A DNA stretch of 64,000 nt from Periweissella cryptocerci (GCF_004358325.1 NZ_CP037940.1:1302001-1366000), one strand, 5' to 3'; positions 10,932 through 20,129 are shown, counted from the first letter of the stretch. The notes: a model not told the origin generated them from the letters alone. Numbers and translations: made by a program.

Positions 10932-11157
10932 TTACTCCTCGTATTCCATATAAGACTACATTCCCTCGGCTGCCCAAATGTGCTATGTATTCAGCAAACT
11001 TACACACTCAAACAGTTCCGCGGATTCCCAAAATTCATATTGTCTATATTAGCAGATTTTTAAGCACTTTTGTGAACCAATCGCCTAGAAAAACACGGTA
11101 ATTCATAAATGTTGCTTTTTATTCGCGACAGACCCACCCGCAATGTCACTGCCATAC

Positions 11158-11190
11158 AAAAAGAGAGCTACAACAATCGTAGCTCCCTGA
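11158..11190 (-). terminator. Lysine permease terminator
   Basis: GGGAGCTACGATTGTTGTAGCTCTC followed by TTTTTG on the minus strand, immediately after the permease stop. Confidence 0.85.
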
Positions 11191-11197
11191 ATTTTAT

Positions 11198-12703
11198 TTA
11201 TTTTTCAATATCTGACTGACTACCGGGTTCTTCGTACTTTTCACCCTTAGTTGATTTCGTTAAGTCAACATCCTGCAACGGAATCATGTGCGTCTTGTGT
11301 CGAATCTTATAGTACAAGAACAAGATGACGAACAGTGGCACACTCATGTAAGTAATCAAAATTGCTTGCCAATCTAACGCAGCAAATGAATGCAAATCTT
11401 GACCAACAATAACCAAAATTGAAACAACCAATGCTAACAACGGTCCAAATGGGAACCAAGTGGCTTTGTAGACCAATTCTTTAAGAGAGTGACCTTGCTT
11501 AATGAATGCCCGGCGGAAACGGTAGTGTGAAAGCGCAATTCCGACCCAAGCCAAGAAACCAGTTAAACCGGAAGCAGCCACTAAGTACATGTATGCTTTT
11601 GGTCCCACAATACTTGTTAAGAACGTCAACAAACCAATTACCGTTGTCCCAACCAATGCTGCAAATGGAATTCCGTGACGGTTCGCCTTACCAAAAATCT
11701 TAGGTGCCATCCCTTCACGCGCCATCACGAATAACATCCGCGTTGATGCGTACATCCCCGAGTTAGCCGATGAAATAACTGACGTTAAGATAACAGCATT
11801 CATTACTGAAGCGGCGGCAGCAAACCCAGCTTGCTTGAAGACCAAGGCAAATGGTGAAACCGCAACGTGTTCAGTACTTGAACGTAACAAATCAGGGTTC
11901 TTAAAGTTAATAATTGCTGCAATAACAAAAATTGAAAGAATATAGAATAACAAAATCCGCCAGAACACTTGCTTAATCGCTGCAGGCACTGACTTTTCAG
12001 GTGTTTCTGATTCACCAGCAGTAATCCCAATCAATTCAGTTCCTTGGAATGAATATCCCGCAACCACGAAGACTGCTAGAATTGCTGGAATTCCACCAAC
12101 GAAACCACCTTTATGGTCAGCCGTCAAGTTGGCCATTACGTCAATGTGGTTACCCATGATACCAAAGATTGTCAACAAACCAACGGCCAAGAAAATAATA
12201 ACCGTGACAACTTTAATAATTGACATCCAAAATTCAGTTTCACCAAATGACTTAACTGACAAAGCATTAATTCCAAAGATTAACGCTAATGCAATTGCGG
12301 ACCAAATCCACTGGGGACTGTTTGGCAGCCAATACTCCATGACGACCCCAACGGTAGCTGCATCAACAGCTAAAGTTATCGCCCAGTTAAACCAATAGTT
12401 CCAACCAACTGCAAATCCAAACGCGGGATCAACGAATTTAGTCGCATAGGCCGCAAATGAACCCGTTAATGGCATGTAGGTCGCCATTTCACCAAGCGAG
12501 GTCATCAAGAAGTACACCATGATACCAATTGCGATATACGCTGTAATCGCACCAAGTGGCCCTGCTTGTGAAATTGCGGAACCAGAAGCGACAAACAACC
12601 CTGTTCCGATACTACCACCTAAAGCGATCATTGAAATATGGCGCGTCTTCAGTTGACGCTTCATACCACCATTATTTTGTTCTACACCTGAATTTTCCGA
12701 CAT
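11198..12703 (-). CDS. lysP: Lysine-specific amino acid permease
   Basis: Proton-coupled amino acid/polyamine/organocation-family transporter of the cytoplasmic membrane, about 501 residues with roughly 12 membrane segments. The N-terminus carries RHISMIALGGSIGTGLFVASG, the conserved APC first-helix motif. ATG at 12703 (MSENSGVEQ) is preferred because AAGGAGAGAG sits just upstream; the open frame runs back into the riboswitch terminator without coding character. Substrate assignment rests on resemblance to LysP and on the lysine riboswitch directly in front. Confidence 0.9.
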   Translation of the reverse strand: MSENSGVEQNNGGMKRQLKTRHISMIALGGSIGTGLFVASGSAISQAGPLGAITAYIAIGIMVYFLMTSLGEMATYMPLTGSFAAYATKFVDPAFGFAVGWNYWFNWAITLAVDAATVGVVMEYWLPNSPQWIWSAIALALIFGINALSVKSFGETEFWMSIIKVVTVIIFLAVGLLTIFGIMGNHIDVMANLTADHKGGFVGGIPAILAVFVVAGYSFQGTELIGITAGESETPEKSVPAAIKQVFWRILLFYILSIFVIAAIINFKNPDLLRSSTEHVAVSPFALVFKQAGFAAAASVMNAVILTSVISSANSGMYASTRMLFVMAREGMAPKIFGKANRHGIPFAALVGTTVIGLLTFLTSIVGPKAYMYLVAASGLTGFLAWVGIALSHYRFRRAFIKQGHSLKELVYKATWFPFGPLLALVVSILVIVGQDLHSFAALDWQAILITYMSVPLFVILFLYYKIRHKTHMIPLQDVDLTKSTKGEKYEEPGSQSDIEK

Positions 12704-12753
12704 TAATTCTCTCTCCTTATAATTGCATTTTCGAAAGACCGTCAAATTAACTA

Positions 12754-12801
12754 AATAAAAACGGTCCCCTTGCCTAACTTGTGCGTTAGCCAAAAGGACC
12801 G
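12754..12801 (-). terminator. Lysine riboswitch intrinsic terminator
   Basis: CGGTCC..GGCTAAC pairs with GTTAGGCAAGGGGACCG, followed by TTTTTTATTT. It lies between the aptamer and the permease ribosome site, as expected for ligand-induced termination. Confidence 0.88.
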
Positions 12802-12819
12802 ATAAATTTATCTAGTCAT

Positions 12820-13005
12820 TTCGTCGATAAGCACCCCGCAGCCGACATTTTTTGCTGCGACAGTCCGTCATTTCTTGAACAACGGCCCAGCAATCCAGTA
12901 AACGGTACTGAATTCCTTCGGCAACCTTCCCTTTCAACTAGCCTCAACGGATTCCGTCAATCCTTAGCTAACCTACTTTTGTTGGTCGCAACCTCTTTCT
13001 CTAAT
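12820..13005 (-). ncRNA. Lysine riboswitch (L-box) aptamer
   Basis: Read on the minus strand, the conserved L-box blocks appear in order: AGAGGTTGCGACC, AAAAGTAGG, GAAAGGGAAGGTTGCCGAAG, GCTGGGCCG and GACTGTCGC. It precedes a transcription terminator and a LysP-type permease, the standard arrangement for lysine-controlled uptake. High lysine should terminate transcription. Confidence 0.92.
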
Positions 13006-13024
13006 TAAATTTTTCAACTTTCTC

Positions 13025-13053
13025 ATCCTATCACGTAACCACATTTTTTTCAA
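13025..13053 (-). promoter_or_regulatory. Promoter of the lysine riboswitch-permease unit
   Basis: TTGAAA, 17 bases, TAGGAT on the minus strand, placing the start about 15 nt before the aptamer. Confidence 0.6.
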
Positions 13054-13204
13054 CATGGCAATACACATTTATGCATCTATTCAATTCGCTAAAAGAACTG
13101 TTATATCAACCTTTTATAGTACCTGGCACCTTTGATACTTTATGTCTTTAACAAATCTCCCAAAACGACGTTGCTGTCAGTTTTATCGGCATACGTGAAG
13201 CTAC

Positions 13205-13253
13205 CCACAAAAAAAGGCCCAAGATATAATTTACCGTCATATCTTAGACCTTT
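13205..13253 (-). terminator. Terminator of the sortase-like gene
   Basis: AAGGTCTAAGATAT pairs with ATATCTTGGGCCTT, then TTTTTTT on the minus strand. Confidence 0.8.
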
Positions 13254-13295
13254 CAATAATTAATATTACTTCGACTTTATTAGTCGTTACAAAAC

Positions 13296-14009
13296 TTACT
13301 TAGCGTAAACAATCCGGTTGATTGTTTCAGTGATGCAAGTTTGCAATGTAATGCGTTCACCTGGTGCGGTAAAGATTGTGCTTTCTTCATTCTTACGCGT
13401 GGTAACATCTAAGCAGCAATCATAAACATCCATGATTTTAGTAACGTGGTAAGTCCGTGTGTGACCTTGTGCGTCGGTTACTGTTACTGGGTCGCCTTTG
13501 CGTAGTGACATAACTGGAGTGAATACCCCAGGATTGTGTCCGATAAAGTGACTTGTTTGGTTGTCAGTCGTTGAACCATCACCATACCAAACGCCAACTT
13601 CATGAGCAGGAGCGGCTTTGGCACCATGATCTAGTTCCCAAGGAATTGTGTGGCCGGCCACAGTAATTGTACATTTAGTTCTTTTCTTAGCGGCTTTTGC
13701 CTTATGTTTTTTAGTTATTTTTTTTGCATGCTTTTTGGCCTTGGCCTTAGTCACGTGTTTCTTAGCTTTTGTGACATGCTTTTTAGCCTTGTTTGCAAGC
13801 TTTTTGGCTTTGTGCTGTGCTTTAGCTTTTTTACCGCCAGTCACAGGTAAGCCGGGATTGGTTGTTTTAGCTGTGACTTGTTTTTCAGCAGCCGTAACTA
13901 TGTTTGTATTTTGTGCGCTCGTTTGGTGTACTCCAAAGTTTAGTAAGAACCCGAAGCTCGCCAATAAACCAATAGTAATTAGGGGAATGATCAATATACG
14001 TTTCTTCAT
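13296..14009 (-). CDS. Secreted sortase-domain protein with lysine-rich linker and internal LPVTG
   Basis: 237 residues. An N-terminal hydrophobic segment (about 4-28) is a signal or membrane anchor. Near residue 55 comes NPGLPVTGG, a sortase recognition-like motif. Residues 60-112 are a histone-like Lys/Ala/His tract with repeated HVTKAKK. The C-terminal half looks like a sortase fold: SHFIGHNPGVF near 153 (catalytic His), TLQTC near 220 (catalytic Cys) and NRIV near 231 (Arg). Its partners are unknown. It is not the housekeeping sortase, which is at 27438-28145. It could be a small sortase acting on itself or on cationic cell-surface material. Confidence 0.72.
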   Translation of the reverse strand: MKKRILIIPLITIGLLASFGFLLNFGVHQTSAQNTNIVTAAEKQVTAKTTNPGLPVTGGKKAKAQHKAKKLANKAKKHVTKAKKHVTKAKAKKHAKKITKKHKAKAAKKRTKCTITVAGHTIPWELDHGAKAAPAHEVGVWYGDGSTTDNQTSHFIGHNPGVFTPVMSLRKGDPVTVTDAQGHTRTYHVTKIMDVYDCCLDVTTRKNEESTIFTAPGERITLQTCITETINRIVYAK

Positions 14010-14181
14010 TTTGCTGTCCTTCTTAGTAACTGAAATTTTTTTCTAATAGATTGCTTAAGCAACGTAATAAAATATAGCACCATCTTAAAAAAAAATGTTG
14101 TTCTGTGAACTTTCTGTGAAGAATTTGCACTTTTTCATAGAAAACTAATCGCTAGAGCCCTAAATGTCCGCACTAAATCAC

Positions 14182-14215
14182 AAAAAACCGATACCTAGTT
14201 AATGACTAAATATCG
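14182..14215 (-). terminator. Terminator after small membrane protein gene
   Basis: CCGATATTTAGTCATTAACTAGGTATCGG-type hairpin (arms CCGATA..TATCGG) then TTTTTT on the minus strand. The rest of the 14010-14324 gap shows nothing further. Confidence 0.65.
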
Positions 14216-14324
14216 GGACTATACGTGTTTTTTCTTGATAGGAATACCACAAAAATCTGAAACAAATAAATCAAAAGCGAAAATAGTTAAGCATACAATT
14301 GCATTTTTTAATTTGAGTCATTAC

Positions 14325-14726
14325 TTATTCTCCATCAAGTACTTTAGTAATATGTGTAACTGTATATTTGGGCAATATATAATTAAAGCCTCGTGTATTT
14401 TCAAAAATAAAAACTCCGAAAAACTTAGTTCCAACTTTTACAGTATAATAATCTCCCCAACGATAGGTTTGCCCATCAATCATAAGTGGCCCGCCTTGTA
14501 GATCTGACAAATCACCTACATGGTTTTTTTTTACCAATTCATTTCGTAATTCCGCCATAATAGCAGTGCTCTGAACATGCTTCATTTCATTTTTCTTTAC
14601 AATGTGTTCAATTTGGTAGGGAGCAACGACTGTAATCCCAAATATTCGATACCAACCTAAAAAAAGGACAACGGCGACGCCTAACACACTAAAAACAATT
14701 TTTTTCTTTTCAAAGATTATGCGCAT
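14325..14726 (-). CDS. Uncharacterised single-pass membrane protein
   Basis: About 133 residues from ATG at 14726 (MRIIFEKKK), chosen because AAAGAGAG lies upstream; the open frame extends a further 33 codons without support. One N-terminal membrane helix (IVFSVLGVAVVLFLGWYRIF) is followed by an extracytoplasmic domain of about 105 residues. I do not recognise the family. Base composition is more AT-rich than its neighbours. Confidence 0.6.
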   Translation of the reverse strand: MRIIFEKKKIVFSVLGVAVVLFLGWYRIFGITVVAPYQIEHIVKKNEMKHVQSTAIMAELRNELVKKNHVGDLSDLQGGPLMIDGQTYRWGDYYTVKVGTKFFGVFIFENTRGFNYILPKYTVTHITKVLDGE

Positions 14727-14935
14727 TTCTACTCTCTTTTCGTGGGAATGAAAAATAGTATTGAACTCATTACCAATAAGAATATACCGGTAAAGGTTAT
14801 ATAGCTTGGAGTTACCATTGGTCAAAACCAGTCTGTGGTAATGAAAGTAACGCGATAACGCTTGACATAGAAACTCGCACCGTTTAGTAATACGGAACTA
14901 AATTTAATATTATCCGTTACCCCGCATACTTAAAC

Positions 14936-14993
14936 AAAAACCGCCAGCAATACGGCGCTCAACTGAGTATCGTACTTACTGGCGGTTTATTTG
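14936..14993. terminator. Bidirectional hairpin terminator
   Basis: AACCGCCAG..CTGGCGGTT arms around a long imperfect stem, flanked by T-rich sequence on both strands. On the minus strand it could end rrf2 transcription after the element remnant. Confidence 0.6.
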
Positions 14994-15005
14994 ACAATAT
15001 TTTTT

Positions 15006-15163
15006 CTAGCGTGGGATTGTCGTTTCTATACTTTTCAATCATCCAATTACTGAAATTCTATTGTCAGTGGTTTTCCCATGCTACTGCGGCCTGTGGTCGA
15101 TAATTATTTTTCGATAGTTTGAGAATTATTACCAACCAAGTAATTTACTGGTACGCAGTGGCC
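15006..15163 (+). repeat. Structured intergenic element, internally deleted copy F
   Basis: Begins CTAGCGTGGGATTG and keeps the same 5' arm of about 130 nt found in front of copies B and D (ACTTTTCAATCAT, ATTACTGA, TTCTATTG). It then jumps directly to the last piece of the core, AAGTAATTTACTGGTACGCAGTGG. Everything between the two arms of P1 is missing. It ends 5 bases from the rrf2 stop. Confidence 0.75.
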
Positions 15164-15167
15164 AAGT

Positions 15168-15707
15168 CTAGTGTTTCAAACTCGCTAACTGCGCTTCAAT
15201 AGCGTGGATAAATTCATCGTAGTTGGTAATACTTTCGTTCCAATTAACCACCGGCAAATCTTTCACATCATCTGGTAAACCTAATGTTGCCCGGAGGATG
15301 TCCATAAACGTAATCTGTTCAAAGTATGCCAACCATTGTCGATCGGCCGCAGCAAAGATATCCGTCAATTGTTTTGTTCCACTTTGTGCCACATCAGTGA
15401 TGTCGCCAAAAACTTGTTCGACTAAGCCGGTATTAGGGAACGTACTAATTTCCCCTTCACTAGCTTCGATGATATCACGTAAGGTAATATCTTCGGCGCG
15501 CCGATCCAAAGAGAACCCACCCTTGTTGCCACTAACAGCTTCAATAATCCCACCCACGACCAACTTCCGCATAATCTTACGTAAGTATGTTTGTGAGCCG
15601 CCCAAGCGAGCGTGGATCACTTCTGCTGAGATAGCATAGCGCTGATCTTGGGTACTAAGTAAAGCCACAATTACAGCAGCTTGTTCAAAACTTTTATTTA
15701 ATTGCAC
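15168..15707 (-). CDS. Rrf2-family transcriptional regulator
   Basis: 179 residues. The N-terminal winged helix (about 5-75) reads YAISAEVIHARLGGSQTYLRKIMRKLVVGGII then SGNKGGFSLDR, the Rrf2 signature wing. No cysteines are present, so it lacks the Fe-S ligands of IscR/NsrR and is likely a redox-independent YwnA/CymR-like member. The start is GTG at 15707 with GGAGGGGTGG upstream, and it overlaps the end of the acetyltransferase gene by 14 bases, implying translational coupling. Confidence 0.88.
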   Translation of the reverse strand: MQLNKSFEQAAVIVALLSTQDQRYAISAEVIHARLGGSQTYLRKIMRKLVVGGIIEAVSGNKGGFSLDRRAEDITLRDIIEASEGEISTFPNTGLVEQVFGDITDVAQSGTKQLTDIFAAADRQWLAYFEQITFMDILRATLGLPDDVKDLPVVNWNESITNYDEFIHAIEAQLASLKH

Positions 15708-16248
15708 TTTTCCACCCCTCCAATGTCAAATGATAATAAATTTCTTCTTGATTGGGTGCGACCCAATCCGTCGCCGCATGTTGAATCACGCGATCTTCTT
15801 TGAATCCATTGTGAACTAGCAATTTACGTGATGCGACATTGTCCGTCAAAACACTTGCCAACAATTTTTGAAGCTGCCAAACCGTAAATGCAGTTTCAAT
15901 GACCACTGGTAAAATGGTACTCATGATGCGTTGCCCCCAAAATTGAGGCAAGATAATATAACCAACTTCATATTCACCATCAATTGGTTGCGCATCGCTT
16001 GTATAATTTGGTGCCAACAGAACTGTTCCAACAGCTGTCTCATCATTTGAACTAACAACCCATGTTTGTTGATCACGCAAAGCCCCATTAAACATGAATT
16101 GACCTTCAAATTCATCATTAGCACTCCGAAAACCGGCTAATTTGGCTAATGCTTGATTGCTCACTAGTTCATAATAAAAAACAAAATCACTTGGTAACAG
16201 TGGCCGTAAAGTCAACTCGGTTAAGTGGATTGTCTCGGTAATTTTCAT
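15694..16248 (-). CDS. GNAT-family N-acetyltransferase (RimJ/RimL type)
   Basis: 184 residues. The N-terminus LTELTLRPLLPSDFVFYYELV is characteristic of RimJ/RimL-like acetyltransferases, and VGYIILPQFWGQRIMSTILPVV near 95-118 contains the acetyl-CoA-binding helix (the usual R/QxxGxG/A is here QFWGQRI). SRKLLVHNGFKEDRV near 145-158 is the usual C-terminal core. Substrate unknown. First gene of a two-gene unit with the Rrf2 regulator. Confidence 0.87.
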   Translation of the reverse strand: MKITETIHLTELTLRPLLPSDFVFYYELVSNQALAKLAGFRSANDEFEGQFMFNGALRDQQTWVVSSNDETAVGTVLLAPNYTSDAQPIDGEYEVGYIILPQFWGQRIMSTILPVVIETAFTVWQLQKLLASVLTDNVASRKLLVHNGFKEDRVIQHAATDWVAPNQEEIYYHLTLEGWKSAIK

Positions 16249-16631
16249 TTCATTCTCACTTCTATTTGTTAATCAGCTTGGTACCATGTTAATGTCCACT
16301 TTCCAGTTCAGTTCACTGCACTAACCTACTACTAACTAAATCTATACAGCCATTGTAGACCAAGCAATGATTACTTTGCAATTATCAATATGATAAATTG
16401 AAGGTATTATTTCGGATATTCTATCAATTCGGGCCTGTTCAACACCTTAATGATAAAAGATAAATATCCTTATTATGACTAATAGCATTTTAATTTATCT
16501 TTAGTTTTTGTTAAATGCTGAGCTTACCGGCAAAAAGTCAAGAAACGGTAACATTCCAAGTGATATAATGATAGGACTTATGTTTTTTAAAATTAGCTAT
16601 TAATAAATTTCAATAAAGGACGTGCCTAACC
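16249..16631. promoter_or_regulatory. Divergent promoter region
   Basis: 383 bases between the acetyltransferase and the TauE-type gene. A perfect TATAAT occurs on the plus strand at 16564-16569, about 60 bases before the TauE start, without a clear -35. Nothing else is evident. Confidence 0.4.
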
Positions 16632-17477
16632 ATGCTTGAACAAACATTCATCATGCTAGTAGTTGGTGTCGTTGCTGGGTTTGGTGGCGCAATTTTGGGC
16701 CTTGGTGGCGGAATCATCGTCACACCAGTGTTAACGCTAGCTTTTGGCCTTGATATAAAATACGCAATTGGGGCTAGTATCATTGCCGTAATCGCAACTA
16801 GTTCCGGTGCCACAATCGCCTTCTTAAAAGATGACGTCTTAAATCTCCGAGTCGCAATGTTTCTTGAAATCTTTACGACCATTGGGGCATTGACCGGGGC
16901 AATTCTTTCCGGCTTCTTTAACTCAACCTTTCTCTTCTTCCTATTCGGTTTACTACTATTATTTCAATCATGGAATATGTACCGTAAACTAAAAGGTTCT
17001 GAAAAGCCATTAATCAAAGCTCAACCAGATCCGACTGCTGAAAAGCTTAAATTAAATAGTAGTTTCTACGATGTAGCTTCAAAACAACAAGTTGATTATC
17101 AAGTTGAAAAAATACCAGGCGGTTCATTGATTATGTTTGGTGCTGGTTTAGCATCCGGCTTACTCGGAATTGGTTCTGGGGCTTTCAAAGTGATGGCAAT
17201 GGATAGCATGATGAAGATGCCCTTAAAGCCTTCTAGCGCCACTAGTAACTTGATGATGGGGGTTACCGCTGCGGCAAGTGCGACGGTTTACTTCTTCAAC
17301 GGTTCAATCAATCCCATGATTGCCGTGCCAATTGCTTTAGGTATCTTAGGTGGCTCAACGGTTGGTTCACGTGTCATGCAACATTTACACGCCCGGACCT
17401 TACGCATGATTTTTGTACCGGTTCTCTTCTTAATCGCCATCCAAATGATTTTGAAAGGTTTCGGGGTTAATGTCTAA
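16632..17477 (+). CDS. TauE/SafE-family membrane transporter
   Basis: 281 residues, about eight membrane helices in two homologous halves. The first half carries GFGGAILGLGGGIIVTPVLTL and the second GLASGLLGIGSGAFKVMAMD, the paired glycine-rich motifs of sulfite-exporter TauE/SafE (DUF81) proteins. These export sulfur-containing or small organic anions. It overlaps the next gene by one base. The TauE-DUF1634 pairing is a common conserved neighbourhood. Confidence 0.88.
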   Translation: MLEQTFIMLVVGVVAGFGGAILGLGGGIIVTPVLTLAFGLDIKYAIGASIIAVIATSSGATIAFLKDDVLNLRVAMFLEIFTTIGALTGAILSGFFNSTFLFFLFGLLLLFQSWNMYRKLKGSEKPLIKAQPDPTAEKLKLNSSFYDVASKQQVDYQVEKIPGGSLIMFGAGLASGLLGIGSGAFKVMAMDSMMKMPLKPSSATSNLMMGVTAAASATVYFFNGSINPMIAVPIALGILGGSTVGSRVMQHLHARTLRMIFVPVLFLIAIQMILKGFGVNV

Positions 17478-17851
17478 TGTCAAATAACGTTGAACAAACA
17501 AAACAAGAAATGGACCAAATCGAATTACTAATTGGTAAAATCCTCCGCGTCGGGGTTGCCGTCGCAGGTACCGTAATGTTCGTGGGCTTAGTCGCCTTTT
17601 TCATTACTGGTACTAGTGGTTACAGTGGGCAAAATTGGCCAACAAGTTTCCATGCTATCTTTGCTGGACTTGCTAGTTTCAAACCATTTGCCGTGATGAT
17701 GTTAGGCTTGTTCCTACTAATTTTAACGCCGGTTTTGCGGGTGGTTGTTTCAATTTTTGCCTTTGCTAAAGAAAATGATAAACTATATGTCTGGATTACA
17801 ATTGGTGTTTTAGCCATTTTGGTAATCGCAATGATTATTGGTCATCAATAA
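17477..17851 (+). CDS. DUF1634 membrane protein
   Basis: 124 residues with three predicted membrane helices (about 25-50, 68-90, 100-122), matching the DUF1634 family. Its ATG overlaps the TauE stop, so it is translationally coupled and probably an accessory subunit of the transporter. Confidence 0.82.
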   Translation: MSNNVEQTKQEMDQIELLIGKILRVGVAVAGTVMFVGLVAFFITGTSGYSGQNWPTSFHAIFAGLASFKPFAVMMLGLFLLILTPVLRVVVSIFAFAKENDKLYVWITIGVLAILVIAMIIGHQ

Positions 17852-17874
17852 TATAAAACTTACGGAGAAAATAC

Positions 17875-19101
17875 ATGGATGCTCAAGAAGAACAACAGTT
17901 AAGTCGCGCTGCCAAACACACTGAGAAAAAATCTCACAAATTGCGCAACGTGATTTTAATTATCGTCGCTTTACTCGTCGCTGGTGGGGTCGGCTTCGGT
18001 ATCTACACCTATGCCCATACGAAGAGCGCGATTGATCACGCGTTTAAGCCTATTACTACTAAAGGCTTCAAACCTGCCCGTAATGTGGCTTCAGTCTTAA
18101 AAGAAGGCAAACCAGTATCAGTGTTGTTGCTTGGTACCGACACCGGTTCACTTAACCGTGCCTACACTGGTCGGACTGATTCAATTATGATTGCTAGTAT
18201 CAATCCTAAAACAAAAACAACGACTTTGATGAGTATTCCACGTGACTCAATGGTTTCCATTCCTAAGTCACAAGGAACCGCCTTCCAATTCCCACAAAAA
18301 ATTAACGCCGCCTACGAATTCCCAGATGACGGTAAGGGGCACCCCGAAACAACGATTTCAACATTGCAAGATTTCTTAAATGTCCCAATTGATTTCTACG
18401 CTTTGATTAACATGGGTGGTATGAAAACCATGATTGATAAAGTTGGTGGTATTCGTGTGAAATCACCTTTGACTTTCACTTACAAGCCATCAAACACCCG
18501 TCCACCAGTATATAAATTCTACAAGGGTACTACGAAGTACGAATATGCCAAAGATGGCATCAACTTCGTCACTAAACGTACCATGGACGGGAAGGCAGCC
18601 TTAGCCTTCTCACGGATGCGTTATACCGACCCTCAAGGTGACTACGGTCGTCAAAAGCGTCAACGTTTAGTTCTGACCGCTTTGGCTAAGGAGTCTGGTA
18701 AGCTATCTTCATTGCTGACACCTGGTTTCTTTGACACAATGTCTGACAATATCCAAACTAACCTTTCATTTGATGATTTAGTAACAATGGCTTCCAACTA
18801 TAAAGTCGCCGCTGATCACATCAAATCTGACCACATGCAAGGTTACGGCTACAACTACAACGGTACTGCTTTTGAAATAATGCCAACTTCAGAAAAGCAA
18901 CGGGTTACCAATAAATTACGTTCAACACTTGGTTTATCGGCTGCCAAAACTGGCTCACGTTTCGCCTCACCAGTTACTAACGGTGTTTACATTTCAGATA
19001 ATGAAGCCCAATTAACCGCTGATACTGATGCTGGCCGAACTGGCTCAAGCACTACTGCTAGTTCAAGTAGTGCATATAGTTCATCAACTGCACAACCATA
19101 A
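17875..19101 (+). CDS. LytR-CpsA-Psr (LCP) family cell-wall glycopolymer ligase
   Basis: 408 residues. A cytoplasmic N-tail, one membrane helix (about 25-46) and an extracellular LCP domain. Key blocks are SVLLLGTDTGS near 80, RTDSIMIASINP near 100, LMSIPRDSMVSIP near 120 and SRMRYTDPQGDYGRQKRQRLV near 245, which carry the Arg and Asp residues that bind the polyprenyl-pyrophosphate. It attaches wall teichoic acid or polysaccharide to peptidoglycan. The C-terminus is a Ser/Thr-rich tail. It follows DUF1634 by 23 bases. Confidence 0.93.
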   Translation: MDAQEEQQLSRAAKHTEKKSHKLRNVILIIVALLVAGGVGFGIYTYAHTKSAIDHAFKPITTKGFKPARNVASVLKEGKPVSVLLLGTDTGSLNRAYTGRTDSIMIASINPKTKTTTLMSIPRDSMVSIPKSQGTAFQFPQKINAAYEFPDDGKGHPETTISTLQDFLNVPIDFYALINMGGMKTMIDKVGGIRVKSPLTFTYKPSNTRPPVYKFYKGTTKYEYAKDGINFVTKRTMDGKAALAFSRMRYTDPQGDYGRQKRQRLVLTALAKESGKLSSLLTPGFFDTMSDNIQTNLSFDDLVTMASNYKVAADHIKSDHMQGYGYNYNGTAFEIMPTSEKQRVTNKLRSTLGLSAAKTGSRFASPVTNGVYISDNEAQLTADTDAGRTGSSTTASSSSAYSSSTAQP

Positions 19102-19124
19102 AACTAATTTTCAACATTAAAAAA

Positions 19125-19167
19125 TCCCGCTCACAAATCCAATTTGGACTTGCGAGCGGGACTTTTT
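19125..19167 (+). terminator. Bidirectional terminator after LCP gene
   Basis: TCCCGCTC..GAGCGGGA arms flanked by AAAAAA and TTTTTG; serves the LCP gene on plus and the nucleoside hydrolase on minus. Confidence 0.85.
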
Positions 19168-19180
19168 GTTATGCAATTTA

Positions 19181-20101
19181 TTAACGAGGCATTGCAGCGA
19201 TTGAATCAATCATGAACTTGTTGAAAGCCGCCGTATCGATATCGTAGCTAACTGCGACGTTAGTTTTGCCGTCGTGGTAAGCGCCCCGAACATCGGCAAT
19301 CGTTGTTCCGTTAGCAGGACCTTCAGTAACAACATCAACCCACAAATCCTTTGTTTGGATTGCTTCAGGGTGCAATAAGTAGAAGATAGTGTTTACATCG
19401 TGCATTGGTACGCCTTCAGCACCACCATCACCGTAGTGAGTAATCAATGCGTGGAGCATCTTACCTGATTCGTTCAAACCCTTGATAGTTTCGATTGATT
19501 CAGTGCTCAGCAACGCCTTCAAAGTAATATCAAGACCAATCATGACAACTGGCACGCCAGACTTGTAGACCATTTCAGCTGCATGTGGATCAGTGAAGAC
19601 GTTAAATTCGGCTCCACTCGTCATGTTACCACCCTTCAAGGCACCACCCATAGCAACAATGCGGTCAATCTTAGCAACTGCATCAGGGTGTTCGCGAAGT
19701 AACAAGGCGATATTAGTGTACGCACCCAATGGAACCAACGTAATTGGTTCTGCTGATGCCATCAATACATCGTACATTGCTTCAACTGCGGTCTTGTTAA
19801 TCGCTTCACCGTATCCTTCTGGGAAGTCGTAACCTGGCATACCTGATTCACCGTGAATCCGTGCAGCATCTTCAAATGGCTTAATCAATGGTGAATTAGC
19901 ACCAGCGGCAACTGGTACATCTGAATTAAAGAACCGGGTTAACTTCAACGCATTGATTGTCGTTTTATCCACCGCAACGTTACCAGCAACTGTTGTAATT
20001 AATTGGACGTCAAGTTCTGGGCGAGTTAAGGCAATTGAAATTGCAGCTGCGTCATCAATACCAGGATCGGTATCAATAATGATTTTAATTTTATCTGACA
20101 T
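19181..20101 (-). CDS. Inosine/uridine-preferring nucleoside hydrolase family protein
   Basis: Hydrolyses ribonucleosides to ribose and base for salvage; about 306 residues from ATG at 20101 (MSDKIKIIIDTDPG), which has AGGA upstream. The N-terminal DTDPGIDDA motif supplies the calcium-binding aspartates, and EFNVFTDPHAAEMV near 160 and HDVNTIFYLL near 235 complete the active site. Downstream of nupC on the same strand, so uptake and cleavage are linked, although a strong hairpin lies between them. Confidence 0.92.
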   Translation of the reverse strand: MSDKIKIIIDTDPGIDDAAAISIALTRPELDVQLITTVAGNVAVDKTTINALKLTRFFNSDVPVAAGANSPLIKPFEDAARIHGESGMPGYDFPEGYGEAINKTAVEAMYDVLMASAEPITLVPLGAYTNIALLLREHPDAVAKIDRIVAMGGALKGGNMTSGAEFNVFTDPHAAEMVYKSGVPVVMIGLDITLKALLSTESIETIKGLNESGKMLHALITHYGDGGAEGVPMHDVNTIFYLLHPEAIQTKDLWVDVVTEGPANGTTIADVRGAYHDGKTNVAVSYDIDTAAFNKFMIDSIAAMPR

Positions 20102-20129
20102 GATTTTCCTCGATTTTCTATTTTTAATG

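Noticed and set aside
10932..11157. T-box upstream of the kinase-serS pair
   Set aside because: The stretch is too short and lacks GGGTGG..CCGCG-type sequence and a specifier stem; only a CCGCGG fragment was seen.
13648..14046. Plus-strand frame of 132 residues rich in Phe and Leu
   Set aside because: It is the antisense shadow of the lysine-rich linker of the minus-strand sortase-like gene.
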